Assembly (NCBI RefSeq): GCF_003481985.1
Contig: NZ_QUMD01000042.1
Span: 1-19,342, forward strand
Direction: 5' to 3'
DNA: 19,342 nt
Source: Clostridium sp. OF09-36
Lineage (GTDB): Bacteria > Bacillota > Clostridia > Lachnospirales > Lachnospiraceae
In this document: positions 6,153 to 11,747 of the stretch, in pieces
Layout: each line of letters begins with the position of its first letter
How positions within the stretch are numbered: position 1 is the stretch's first letter
Program-made: the position numbers and the translations under genes
Notes under the pieces: model-generated
Database searches by the model: none
Told to the model about the DNA's origin: nothing
The model's input: the letters and a program-made list of their open reading frames with translations, nothing else

Positions 6153-7568
6153 TTAACGCTCCTTTTCCTGCTTTCTTCCCGGCTCGGTGTAGCCCATCAG
6201 AGTGTCAATGTTCGCCTTGATTGTGACGATCTCCTGCATATCCCGTCGTGCCTTCTGGTATTCTCCATAGAGCTGTTTTTTCTTTGCTGTGAGCTTACGG
6301 CCTTCTTCCTTCAGCACATCCATTTTGGGGAGCTTTGCCCCGCCCAGCAGAGAGCGCATTTCCGCTTGTGCAACCCGGTACAGTTCAAGGTCGGCCTCAT
6401 GCTCCGCAAGGAATTTCCTGCTGTACTTCGTCGCCTTATACTGCTCAAAGACTGGGCGGGTTTTGGCATACTGAACCGTTGCAGCCTTTAGCCCGGCATT
6501 GGTTTTCATAGCCTGTTCCGTCTGCTTGACCTGCTCGGAAATAGCATGGAAACGGTCTGCCGCCTCGGTGGCTTTCTGCGCCAACTGCTCATAATCGGTC
6601 AGGTTATTGTCCTGTATATAGGCAAGAGCGGCGGCCATCTGCTTAATGTTAAATACCTTCGCCCAGCGTTCATATCCAGGCCCCTTACCGGCAGCCAGCT
6701 TTGCTTGAATATCCACCGCCAGACTGATTTTCCGTTCCGAGCGCCCGGGGCGTTTTTCTTTGCCCTCAATGGCAGACAGAACATCTTGCAAGTCGTAGCC
6801 GTCTCCCAGCGTGGAAGCCCGCAGACGGGTAAAGCGTTCCTGTCCCTGCCCGGTCAGCCGGAAACTGATACCGCCGCCCCGAACCGTCTTGACCTCATAT
6901 CCGGCCCGCTTCATCAGATTGAGAAATTCGTCCAGATCAGCGGGGCGTTCCGCCAGCGCAGTATCAATGGCAAGGCGCAGTCTGTCCTGATAGGAAAGCG
7001 GCCCTTTTCGTTCTTTCTGCCATTCTCCATAATTCCGATACTTGCCCTTGCTCCGGGGCTTCGGGTTCTCTACAATGGACAGCCCGTTTTCAAGGCACAG
7101 CCTGTCAGAGAGCCGCCGGAGGGCGAAGCTGGAGCCCCAAAAGTTTCGGAATTTCCGGGTGCAGTCAAGGGTGGTGGAGTTGTAATAAATGTGACAATGG
7201 ATGTGCTGCTTATCGGTGTGCGTGGTAACGATAAAAGCGTGCCGCCCCTTTGTCCAGCGCATAGCCAGCTCATAGCCGATACGGTTCGCCTCCTTCGGGG
7301 TGATCTCGCCCGGATAGAAGGATTGTCGTATCTGATAGCACAGCACATCATTTTCTTTTTTCTGTTCCCGGCCCGTCATAGCGGCATAGCTGGCTTTTGC
7401 CAAAAGGAACTCGTCCGCCACGGTGGCCGGATCACATTCATAAGCGGAGATATACTTTCCTCTTTCTGTTTTCTCCGGGTCCTTGCCATAGTCCAGACAA
7501 TCCCGGATTGCCTCGGCAATCGTTTCGCCTTCGCCCGCATGGCGCTGCAACAAAGTTGTGGTAGCCAG
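6153..7568 (-). CDS. Relaxase / mobilization nuclease, 471 aa
   Basis: This is the DNA-strand transferase that nicks the element at oriT and leads the strand into the recipient. The N-terminus MATTTLLQRHAGEGETI, the TGREQ segment and the metal-binding motif HIHCHIYYNS (about residues 122-131) mark the MOBP-type relaxases of Clostridia elements. TLDCTRKFRNFWGSSFALRR follows, and the C-terminal half is coiled-coil rich. The start is taken as CTG 7568 because GGAGG lies 8 nt upstream and this gives the usual MATT N-terminus. The next in-frame candidate, TTG 7553, has no ribosome binding site. An attenuator-like hairpin (7592-7617) lies just upstream. The gene is in the operon driven from 7974-8002, with MobC encoded further upstream. 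Confidence 0.92.
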   Translation of the reverse strand: MATTTLLQRHAGEGETIAEAIRDCLDYGKDPEKTERGKYISAYECDPATVADEFLLAKASYAAMTGREQKKENDVLCYQIRQSFYPGEITPKEANRIGYELAMRWTKGRHAFIVTTHTDKQHIHCHIYYNSTTLDCTRKFRNFWGSSFALRRLSDRLCLENGLSIVENPKPRSKGKYRNYGEWQKERKGPLSYQDRLRLAIDTALAERPADLDEFLNLMKRAGYEVKTVRGGGISFRLTGQGQERFTRLRASTLGDGYDLQDVLSAIEGKEKRPGRSERKISLAVDIQAKLAAGKGPGYERWAKVFNIKQMAAALAYIQDNNLTDYEQLAQKATEAADRFHAISEQVKQTEQAMKTNAGLKAATVQYAKTRPVFEQYKATKYSRKFLAEHEADLELYRVAQAEMRSLLGGAKLPKMDVLKEEGRKLTAKKKQLYGEYQKARRDMQEIVTIKANIDTLMGYTEPGRKQEKER

Positions 7569-7591
7569 AAATCATCCCTCCTTTCCATGAG

Positions 7592-7617
7592 AAAAGGGCG
7601 GCCCATCCAGACCGCCC
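7592..7617 (-). terminator. Attenuator-like hairpin before the relaxase gene
   Basis: GGGCGG (7596-7601) pairs with CCGCCC (7612-7617), and on the minus strand a TTTTC tract follows. Lying between the small membrane protein gene and the relaxase ribosome binding site, it could reduce relaxase expression. Confidence 0.5.
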
Positions 7618-7621
7618 CGAC

Positions 7622-7642
7622 TTCGGGCCAACATGGCCCGAG
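7622..7642. repeat. Palindrome copy 4
   Basis: 21-bp element, central ACA, with a T/G outer pair. It begins 5 nt past the stop of the small membrane protein gene. Confidence 0.95.
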
Positions 7643-7647
7643 GCTGT

Positions 7648-7938
7648 TTAACTTGCCAGAAACCGGTACAGAGCGGATTTGCCTCCGTCCAGCGCCCAAA
7701 GAAGGGAGCCCGCCGCCGCTTGCAGTCCATACGGCGAAAGAAGGAAAGCGAGAAACAGAAATACAATCCCGCCTATGGGCGTCGGCGTGAAAAAGAGAGC
7801 GACACCCAGCACCACCAGAATCACAGAGGCAATCGTCAGCAGGACGGCACAAATATCAAACAGGAATACCAGCAGAGCCGCCAGAAGGGACAACGCTAAA
7901 GCAAAGGGAGCAACCAATATTTTCAGCAGTATCTTCAT
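7648..7938 (-). CDS. Small hydrophobic membrane protein (CD1845-like), 96 aa
   Basis: The protein has two long hydrophobic stretches, ILVAPFALALSLLAALLVFLF followed by ICAVLLTIASVILVVLGVAL, then GGIVFLFLAFLLSPYGLQAA: two to four membrane segments. Such proteins, typed CD1845 in C. difficile elements from memory, are commonly encoded next to the relaxase; the role is unknown. ATG 7938 is chosen over TTG 7944 because GGAGG is 8 nt upstream of the ATG. It is the first gene after the promoter at 7974-8002 and is followed by the relaxase. Confidence 0.8.
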   Translation of the reverse strand: MKILLKILVAPFALALSLLAALLVFLFDICAVLLTIASVILVVLGVALFFTPTPIGGIVFLFLAFLLSPYGLQAAAGSLLWALDGGKSALYRFLAS

Positions 7939-7973
7939 CTCCAAAACCTCCTTTATCTATCCTTCCTACCTCT

Positions 7974-8002
7974 ATTTTATCATGCCTGCCCGGGGACATA
8001 AA
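7974..8002 (-). promoter_or_regulatory. Promoter of the membrane protein/relaxase operon
   Basis: On the minus strand there is a -35 TTTATG (7997-8002), a 17-nt spacer and -10 TAAAAT (7974-7979) with an extended TGA before the -10. The layout is the same as the recombinase promoter at 2644-2672, and it overlaps the shared box at 7994-8030. Confidence 0.65.
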
Positions 8003-8030
8003 TGTTGCGAAAGATTAGTGAATCCTGTCC
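7994..8030 (-). promoter_or_regulatory. 37-nt shared regulatory box, copy B
   Basis: Bounded by GGACA/TGTCC, it matches copy A (2664-2700) at 29 of 37 positions, including CTAATC and CGCAACATT. It sits at the same position relative to the -10. Unlike copy A it does not overlap a gene, so the match is not explained by coding constraint. Confidence 0.6.
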
Positions 8031-8036
8031 CAAACC

Positions 8037-8057
8037 TTCGGGCCATGATGGCCCGAA
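8037..8057. repeat. Palindrome copy 5
   Basis: Perfect 21-bp copy (central TGA) between the vapD terminator and the box at 7994-8030. Confidence 0.95.
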
Positions 8058-8062
8058 AACAG

Positions 8063-8089
8063 AAAAAGCAGGACACATTCATGTCCTGC
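8063..8089 (-). terminator. Terminator after vapD
   Basis: An 8-bp stem GCAGGACA (8068-8075) / TGTCCTGC (8082-8089) is followed on the minus strand by TTTTTCTG. It closes the vapD unit. Confidence 0.85.
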
Positions 8090-8099
8090 CAAATTTCTG

Positions 8100-8468
8100 C
8101 TATTCTGTTTCCTGCTGCGGGCAATCGGGAACTGTCAGCAGCGAAGTGTCGATAACAATATCCTCTGCTGGTTTCAAGAGCTCTGTCAAATCGTGCTGCC
8201 GTCCCACGTTGGTCACATCAATTTTATTCACGCATATTCCAATCCACGGAAACTGTCTGCTTAATTCATCCATCAAGTCGTATATATCAGCAGTTGCCAG
8301 CTTATCATCCGATATGTAGCCGGAGCCTTGACGGTGAGAAAAACGATGCCGTTTGAAGAACCGGCGCAAGTCGTCATACGCCTGCCGGTAATTGGCTCCG
8401 GGGTAATGCTCTTTTAATTGATGGGTGTCCAGATCAAAATTTAAGGCTTTGAAATATTTTCTCTCCAA
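8100..8468 (-). CDS. vapD: VapD-type endoribonuclease (toxin candidate), 122 aa
   Basis: The sequence ALNFDLDTHQLKEHYPG, then AYDDLRRFFKRHRFSHRQGS and ADIYDLMDELSRQFPWIGIC, fits the VapD family: Cas2-like ferredoxin-fold endoribonucleases, acting as toxins in bacteria such as Haemophilus. The early acidic strand FDLD is where Cas2/VapD proteins carry their catalytic Asp. The C-terminal tail (VIDTSLLTVPDCPQQETE) is longer than in the shortest VapDs. The start is TTG 8468, with GAGGG 8 nt upstream; no in-frame ATG is available. It follows the 112-aa gene by 3 nt, so it is translated with it, and the pair has its own promoter and terminator. This suggests an addiction or phage-defence unit; activity is inferred. 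Confidence 0.8.
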   Translation of the reverse strand: MERKYFKALNFDLDTHQLKEHYPGANYRQAYDDLRRFFKRHRFSHRQGSGYISDDKLATADIYDLMDELSRQFPWIGICVNKIDVTNVGRQHDLTELLKPAEDIVIDTSLLTVPDCPQQETE

Positions 8469-8471
8469 AAC

Positions 8472-8810
8472 TCAAGCCCTCATTGCTGTTTTTTCCTGAT
8501 AGTGGGTCAACAGATCTTCTTCATTGAAATCATCTGGACTGTCAGAATCGTCACTGTCACAAAGACGCCACACAGAAACATTATCCATGAACCATGTCTG
8601 CCGCTTCAAGGTATTGACGATCCGGCCGAACAGACTAAAATCCCTCGCTCTGCCGCAGTCACGGAATACCAAAGCGCCGGAACCATCCTCCATACGGGGA
8701 AGGCCCACGGTTTGGAATGTATGATTGATTGTGTTGTAAATGCCATCCAGCCGGTACTTATTTTCGGCTGTGATTTTATCATCATTCATGCGAATAACCA
8801 TTTTCAGCAT
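8472..8810 (-). CDS. Partner of VapD, antitoxin candidate, 112 aa, family not recognised
   Basis: The protein reads MLKMVIRMNDDKITAENKYR, with ALVFRDCGRARDFSLFGRIV in the centre and an acidic C-terminus (CDSDDSDSPDDFNEEDLL). I do not recognise the family. It precedes vapD by 3 nt in a unit with its own promoter (8835-8863) and terminator, the classic antitoxin-first layout. The acidic tail could mimic nucleic acid and block the RNase. ATG 8810 has GGAGG 8 nt upstream. It is unlike the short VapX antitoxin known from Haemophilus in length, so it could be a different type of partner or a second effector. Confidence 0.65.
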   Translation of the reverse strand: MLKMVIRMNDDKITAENKYRLDGIYNTINHTFQTVGLPRMEDGSGALVFRDCGRARDFSLFGRIVNTLKRQTWFMDNVSVWRLCDSDDSDSPDDFNEEDLLTHYQEKTAMRA

Positions 8811-8834
8811 GGTATCAGCCTCCCTTCTTGAATT

Positions 8835-8863
8835 ATTATATCATTATAGAGCTGGTTCTACAA
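8835..8863 (-). promoter_or_regulatory. Promoter of the VapD unit
   Basis: On the minus strand there is a -35 TTGTAG (8858-8863), a 17-nt spacer and -10 TATAAT (8835-8840) with an extended TGA. It lies 25 nt upstream of the 112-aa gene's ATG. Confidence 0.7.
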
Positions 8864-8893
8864 TCTTGAAAATCTGAATTTTTTATGACGGGC

Positions 8894-8914
8894 TTCGGGT
8901 CATGCTGGCCCGAA
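8894..8914. repeat. Palindrome copy 6
   Basis: 21-bp element with GGGTCA in the left arm (plus strand), central TGC. It lies between the mobC terminator and the VapD-unit promoter. Confidence 0.95.
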
Positions 8915-8919
8915 GTGGT

Positions 8920-8966
8920 AAAAAAAGAGCAGGGCGGCAAGCCCCACAACGGAAGCCTGCCGCCCT
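8920..8966 (-). terminator. Strong terminator after mobC
   Basis: A 9-bp GC-rich stem AGGGCGGCA (8931-8939) / TGCCGCCCT (8958-8966) is followed on the minus strand by GCTC and seven T (8920-8926). It ends the transcript carrying mobC 5 nt after the stop codon. Confidence 0.88.
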
Positions 8967-8970
8967 CGTC

Positions 8971-9315
8971 TTACTTTGCCACCAGCTCGGAAAGCTCCCG
9001 CAGCACTTTTGACACCTCGCCCCACAGCTTTTCATAGTCCCGCTTCAATCCGTCGATTTCCTCCGGGTACACGCCATAGGTGTGTGCGTGTACGGCGACC
9101 TGATTGAGATTGTTGGAACAGCGCCGTTGCAGAGAGATCAATTCTTTTACGGGCGCAAGGTCGATGTGCAGGATATACCCGTTCAGAGCCATTTTCCGTA
9201 CATAGGCCCCGGCGTTGGAAATGCCCGCCTCGGCCATCCGTTCATGGATGGCTGCCAGCTCGTCCGGCGTTACCATGACGTGCAGATGGACATTCCGCTT
9301 GCGGTTCTCCATCAT
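8971..9315 (-). CDS. mobC: MobC-type relaxosome accessory protein, 114 aa
   Basis: MMENRKRNVHLHVMVTPDEL, AGISNAGAYVRKMALNGYIL and SLQRRCSNNLNQVAVHAHTY are the conserved pattern of MobC/ribbon-helix-helix mobilization proteins. These bind oriT and help the relaxase open the DNA. It has the usual length for the family. Its ATG overlaps the stop of the preceding gene (ATGA type), so the two are translationally coupled. It is the last gene before a strong terminator; the relaxase is encoded further on, past the VapD unit, which therefore looks inserted between mobC and the relaxase operon. Confidence 0.88.
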   Translation of the reverse strand: MMENRKRNVHLHVMVTPDELAAIHERMAEAGISNAGAYVRKMALNGYILHIDLAPVKELISLQRRCSNNLNQVAVHAHTYGVYPEEIDGLKRDYEKLWGEVSKVLRELSELVAK

Positions 9316-9494
9316 CGTTCCAGCTCCCGGCCTTTCCGGCGCTTTTTGGGTTCCTTTACCTTATCCAGCGGTTTTGCGTCCAGCTCCGGGGGCGTGGGTT
9401 GGATGGGCGTGTTGTTGGGTACGCCGTCAATCATGTTGCAGTTCTGCTCCGTGGAGAGCTCGGCGGTTTTCAGATAGTTGTCTTTTTCGTGCAT
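9312..9494 (-). CDS. Small DUF4316-like ICE protein, 60 aa
   Basis: The N-terminus MHEKDNYLKTAELSTEQNCN continues MIDGVPNNTPIQ and ends in a very basic tail (VKEPKKRRKGRELER). The KDNYLKTAE..TEQNxNMIDG pattern recalls the small DUF4316-type proteins of Clostridia conjugative elements, from memory. AAAGGAGG lies 6 nt before ATG 9494. It sits 12 nt after the preceding gene and overlaps mobC by 4 nt. It is probably cytoplasmic and part of the mobilization group; its activity is unknown. Confidence 0.7.
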   Translation of the reverse strand: MHEKDNYLKTAELSTEQNCNMIDGVPNNTPIQPTPPELDAKPLDKVKEPKKRRKGRELER

Positions 9495-9506
9495 GGCGAT
9501 CCTCCT

Positions 9507-10097
9507 TTATCGTTCCTCATGGTTTTTATGGCTCCGCTTCTGGCCGGGCTCCTTCGGGGGTTCCTGCCCTCTGGTTCCTTCTTTGAGCCGGGCGGTAATG
9601 GATGAGCGCACCCGGTCAGGATTGCCCGGTGCTGGTTTCAGTTCATAATCCTCCATTTGCTTTTCGGTCAGCGGCTTTGTGTAGGTCAGTTCGCCCCATG
9701 CCATCAGCCTGCCGTCTGCCACAGGACGCCGCCTGTCATCGTCGTAGTTGACAATGGAAAGAGGCTGGTTATCCGGCGGCTTCGGGTAAGTTCCTATGTC
9801 CACGGGCCGCTGGGTGGAATAATAGCGGTAAACGCCTTCCGGTCCCAGCTCGGTATGCTTGACCGCCGCATGGTAAAGCTGCTGATAATCGTCCACCCGG
9901 CGGTCAAAATCCCGCTGCGCCCATGCCTGGCTGTTTCCATAGCGGCCCCAGTAGTAATCCCGATGGCCGTTTTCCCCCTCGGTAAACTGCCAGGTCACAA
10001 AGGGGCTCGGCGCTCCCGGATTATGCCCAAGCGCAAAGCCGTGTCCAGTTTCAAAGGTGGCAGCTTTCAAAATCACATATCCTTGTACTGTCTCCAA
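9507..10097 (-). CDS. Conserved ICE protein of unknown function, 196 aa
   Basis: The N-terminus METVQGYVILKAATFETGHG is followed by FALGHNPGAPSPFVTWQF and DYYWGRYGNSQAWAQRDF. The C-terminal part contains YRYYSTQRPVDIGTYPKPP and LMAWGELTYTKPLTEKQMED, segments I recall as conserved in Tn1549/CTn-type elements without a known role. A basic, disordered tail ends the protein. The start is TTG 10097, 4 nt after GGAGGGATC; the longer frame from 10232 runs through palindrome copy 7 and overlaps the upstream gene, so it is rejected. No membrane segment or catalytic motif is seen. It heads the mobC-ending gene group. Confidence 0.75.
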   Translation of the reverse strand: METVQGYVILKAATFETGHGFALGHNPGAPSPFVTWQFTEGENGHRDYYWGRYGNSQAWAQRDFDRRVDDYQQLYHAAVKHTELGPEGVYRYYSTQRPVDIGTYPKPPDNQPLSIVNYDDDRRRPVADGRLMAWGELTYTKPLTEKQMEDYELKPAPGNPDRVRSSITARLKEGTRGQEPPKEPGQKRSHKNHEER

Positions 10098-10117
10098 GAG
10101 ATCCCTCCTTTCTGTGC

Positions 10118-10138
10118 CTCGGGCCAACATGACCCGAA
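10118..10138. repeat. Palindrome copy 7
   Basis: 21-bp element with TGACCC in the right arm (plus strand), central ACA. It lies before the ribosome binding site of the 196-aa gene. Confidence 0.95.
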
Positions 10139-10228
10139 GTGTGGATGTTACGAAATAAGAGGGCAGACCGGGGAGGAATGTAATAAGATATTCCCACCCC
10201 GGAAACACCCTCAAAAAAGCCCGGAATG

Positions 10229-10630
10229 TCAAGCCTTTGGAGGCGGCAAATCGTAACAGCCGCCCGGCCTTTTCTCCCGCATTTTCCTCATGCGTTCCCG
10301 GCTTTTCCGGCGGTTCCCTTCGGCCTTGCAGGCGTCGGAACAGTAGGCTTGACGCCCCTCGGGCAAAAACGCCTTTCCGCAGACCGCACAGGCCCGCAGC
10401 TCCGGGGAGATGCCTTCCGTTGTCAGCGACGCTTGAAGCTCCGGGTTAAGAGGCAGGACAGCCTCACGGAAATAACGGCAGTACGCCCCTGTCCAGCACT
10501 TGTGCAGCATATAGCAGGCACAGTCAAGAGGAAGGCACAGGCCGCTTTCCCGGTCATAGTTGGCGCACATCCCCGTGACCAGAGTGCGGATTTTCTTCTT
10601 CTCGTCACGGGTCAGCTCCCGGGCGTCCAT
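10229..10630 (-). CDS. Cysteine-rich VLP-type protein, 133 aa
   Basis: The protein reads MDARELTRDEKKKIRTLVTG and carries about ten cysteines, first in CANYDRESGLCLPLDCACYM, then in a C-terminal zinc-finger-like block (CAVCGKAF ... AYCSDACKAEGNRRKSRERM). This fits the cysteine-rich VLP proteins of conjugative elements of Clostridia. It probably binds zinc and perhaps nucleic acid, given the basic C-terminus. Its ATG follows the upstream stop by overlap-like coupling (TAAATG), with no Shine-Dalgarno of its own, because palindrome copy 8 occupies that place. Confidence 0.8.
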   Translation of the reverse strand: MDARELTRDEKKKIRTLVTGMCANYDRESGLCLPLDCACYMLHKCWTGAYCRYFREAVLPLNPELQASLTTEGISPELRACAVCGKAFLPEGRQAYCSDACKAEGNRRKSRERMRKMREKRPGGCYDLPPPKA

Positions 10631-10822
10631 TTATGACTTCGGGCCACGATGGCCCGAAGGGCGGGGCTCCACGATCAGCGCCCGGAACTTCTTCCGGCAC
10701 TGTTTTTTCTTTCCTTTGCACTCCTTGTAGTAACGGCATCCCTTACAAGGATCGTCATTGTCCCAGCCGGGGTGCGGTACTTCCTTCATCATTCGTTCAA
10801 AAGGGCTGCTTGTAAAATTCAT
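10631..10822 (-). CDS. Small Cys/Lys-rich protein ending in palindrome-encoded residues, 63 aa
   Basis: The protein reads MNFTSSPFERMMKEVPHPGW, then CKGCRYYKECKGKKKQCRKK, a likely small zinc site, and ends RPSGHRGPKS. The last residues are encoded by palindrome copy 8 (10638-10658), so a palindrome insertion or its spread has set this C-terminus. ATG 10822 is preferred to 10849 because the longer version overlaps the DUF4366 gene. A Shine-Dalgarno-like GGAGG lies 7 nt upstream. It sits between DUF4366 and the VLP-type gene; its function is unknown. Confidence 0.7.
   Translation of the reverse strand: MNFTSSPFERMMKEVPHPGWDNDDPCKGCRYYKECKGKKKQCRKKFRALIVEPRPSGHRGPKS
10638..10658. repeat. Palindrome copy 8 (in coding sequence)
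   Basis: Perfect copy, central CGA (plus strand). On the minus strand it is read in frame as S-G-H-R-G-P-K at the C-terminus of the 63-aa protein. Confidence 0.95.
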
Positions 10823-10824
10823 TC

Positions 10825-11472
10825 TCATTCCTCCGTATCTTCCTCCCACGGCGGGGTATCTTCGTCCTCGGGTTCCTCTGCGATCTCCTCCAGCTCCCCG
10901 TCCTCATATTCGCAGTAATCATCCTCCAAATCCGGGGCCTCATGCTTCGGCTTGTAAATCTTGAAATAGTAACCAATCCCACCGCCGGCCAGCACCACCG
11001 CACCGATCAGGAGCAGAGAGAGAAGGGGGCTGTCCTTTTTCTCCGGCTCGGGTTCCGGTACTTCCTCCACAGGTTCGGTGGGCTTTGGCTCTGGCTCCGG
11101 GGTCACTTCTTGGGGCGGTTCCTTACCCTGTTCGGCAAGAGGCAGAAGGTCGTCTGTGGTAACGGTATTGAGGAAATAGACGTTCTCGCTGGTTTTCTGT
11201 TTGTCGATCACCAGATAAAACACGCTCTCGTCTGCGGTGGTGATGGTGTAGAACTCTTTACCGTCCTCGTCGGTGGCGTTGTCCACCACGGTTCCCGTCC
11301 CGTCCGGGGTAAAGGGGTTCTGGGTTTCCGGCTCCGCTTCGGTTTCCACCGGGGCGGGAGCTGTCTCCGGCTGCGGCTCGCTGCTCTGGGCGTAGGCCGG
11401 GACCGTAAAGATCAGGCAACACAAAAGGCTGGCAGCCATCGCCGCCAGCCTGCGGTATTTAGTTTTCTTCAT
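10825..11472 (-). CDS. DUF4366-type transfer-region protein, 215 aa
   Basis: The protein has a signal peptide (MKKTKYRRLAAMAASLLCCL..., ending PAYA at about residue 28). An extracellular domain follows (GKEFYTITTADESVFYLVID), then a Pro/Glu-rich stretch, a membrane helix (SPLLSLLLIGAVVLAGGGIG, about residues 148-170) and a very acidic cytoplasmic tail. This is the DUF4366 family (CD1107-type) found with NlpC/P60 proteins in Tn1549-like elements. It probably forms part of the cell-surface side of the mating channel. ATG 11472 follows AAAAGGAGG and overlaps the end of the DUF4315 gene by 14 nt. Confidence 0.87.
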   Translation of the reverse strand: MKKTKYRRLAAMAASLLCCLIFTVPAYAQSSEPQPETAPAPVETEAEPETQNPFTPDGTGTVVDNATDEDGKEFYTITTADESVFYLVIDKQKTSENVYFLNTVTTDDLLPLAEQGKEPPQEVTPEPEPKPTEPVEEVPEPEPEKKDSPLLSLLLIGAVVLAGGGIGYYFKIYKPKHEAPDLEDDYCEYEDGELEEIAEEPEDEDTPPWEEDTEE

Positions 11473-11725
11473 GGGCTGTGTCCTCCTTTTCGGGTGCCTC
11501 CGGCTTCGGGTCAGTATGGCCCGAAGCGGTAAGGCTGTTTTTGGGGTCATTCAAAAAAGCCATAAGCTGGGCGGGGGTCAGTTTGAGCGAGCGCACCGCC
11601 TGCACGATCTGGCTGTTTTCTTCCTCCTGTTTCTGCTTTTCCAGCTCCCGGATTTTGGCCTGCCACTCGGCTGCCTTCTCCCGGGCTTTTTCCAGTTCCT
11701 TATCGAGCTTGTCGATCTTGTTCAT
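11459..11725 (-). CDS. DUF4315-type protein, 88 aa, with palindrome-encoded insert
   Basis: The N-terminal two thirds form a coiled coil (MNKIDKLDKELEKAREKAAE, WQAKIRELEKQKQEEEN). LKLTPAQLMAFLNDPKNS follows, typical of DUF4315 proteins encoded beside DUF4366 in Clostridia elements. The C-terminus contains ASGHTDPKP, encoded by palindrome copy 9 (11505-11525), followed by an acidic tail. ATG 11725 has GGAGT upstream. The longer frame from 11824 overlaps the NlpC/P60 gene and is not used. It is cytoplasmic; its role is unknown. Confidence 0.85.
   Translation of the reverse strand: MNKIDKLDKELEKAREKAAEWQAKIRELEKQKQEEENSQIVQAVRSLKLTPAQLMAFLNDPKNSLTASGHTDPKPEAPEKEDTAHEEN
11505..11525. repeat. Palindrome copy 9 (in coding sequence)
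   Basis: 21-bp element with GGGTCA in the left arm (plus strand). It is read in frame in the DUF4315 gene as S-G-H-T-D-P-K. Confidence 0.95.
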
Positions 11726-11747
11726 GCAAGGACTCCTTTCCTCTGGC

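Noticed and set aside
6546..7790. 414-codon plus-strand open frame opposite the relaxase
   Set aside because: It is the antisense shadow of a clear relaxase with family motifs; the frame shows no domain and no ribosome binding site.
9507..10232. Longer version of the 196-aa protein starting at 10232
   Set aside because: It would read through palindrome copy 7 and the ribosome binding site and overlap the VLP-type gene end; TTG 10097 has a good Shine-Dalgarno sequence.
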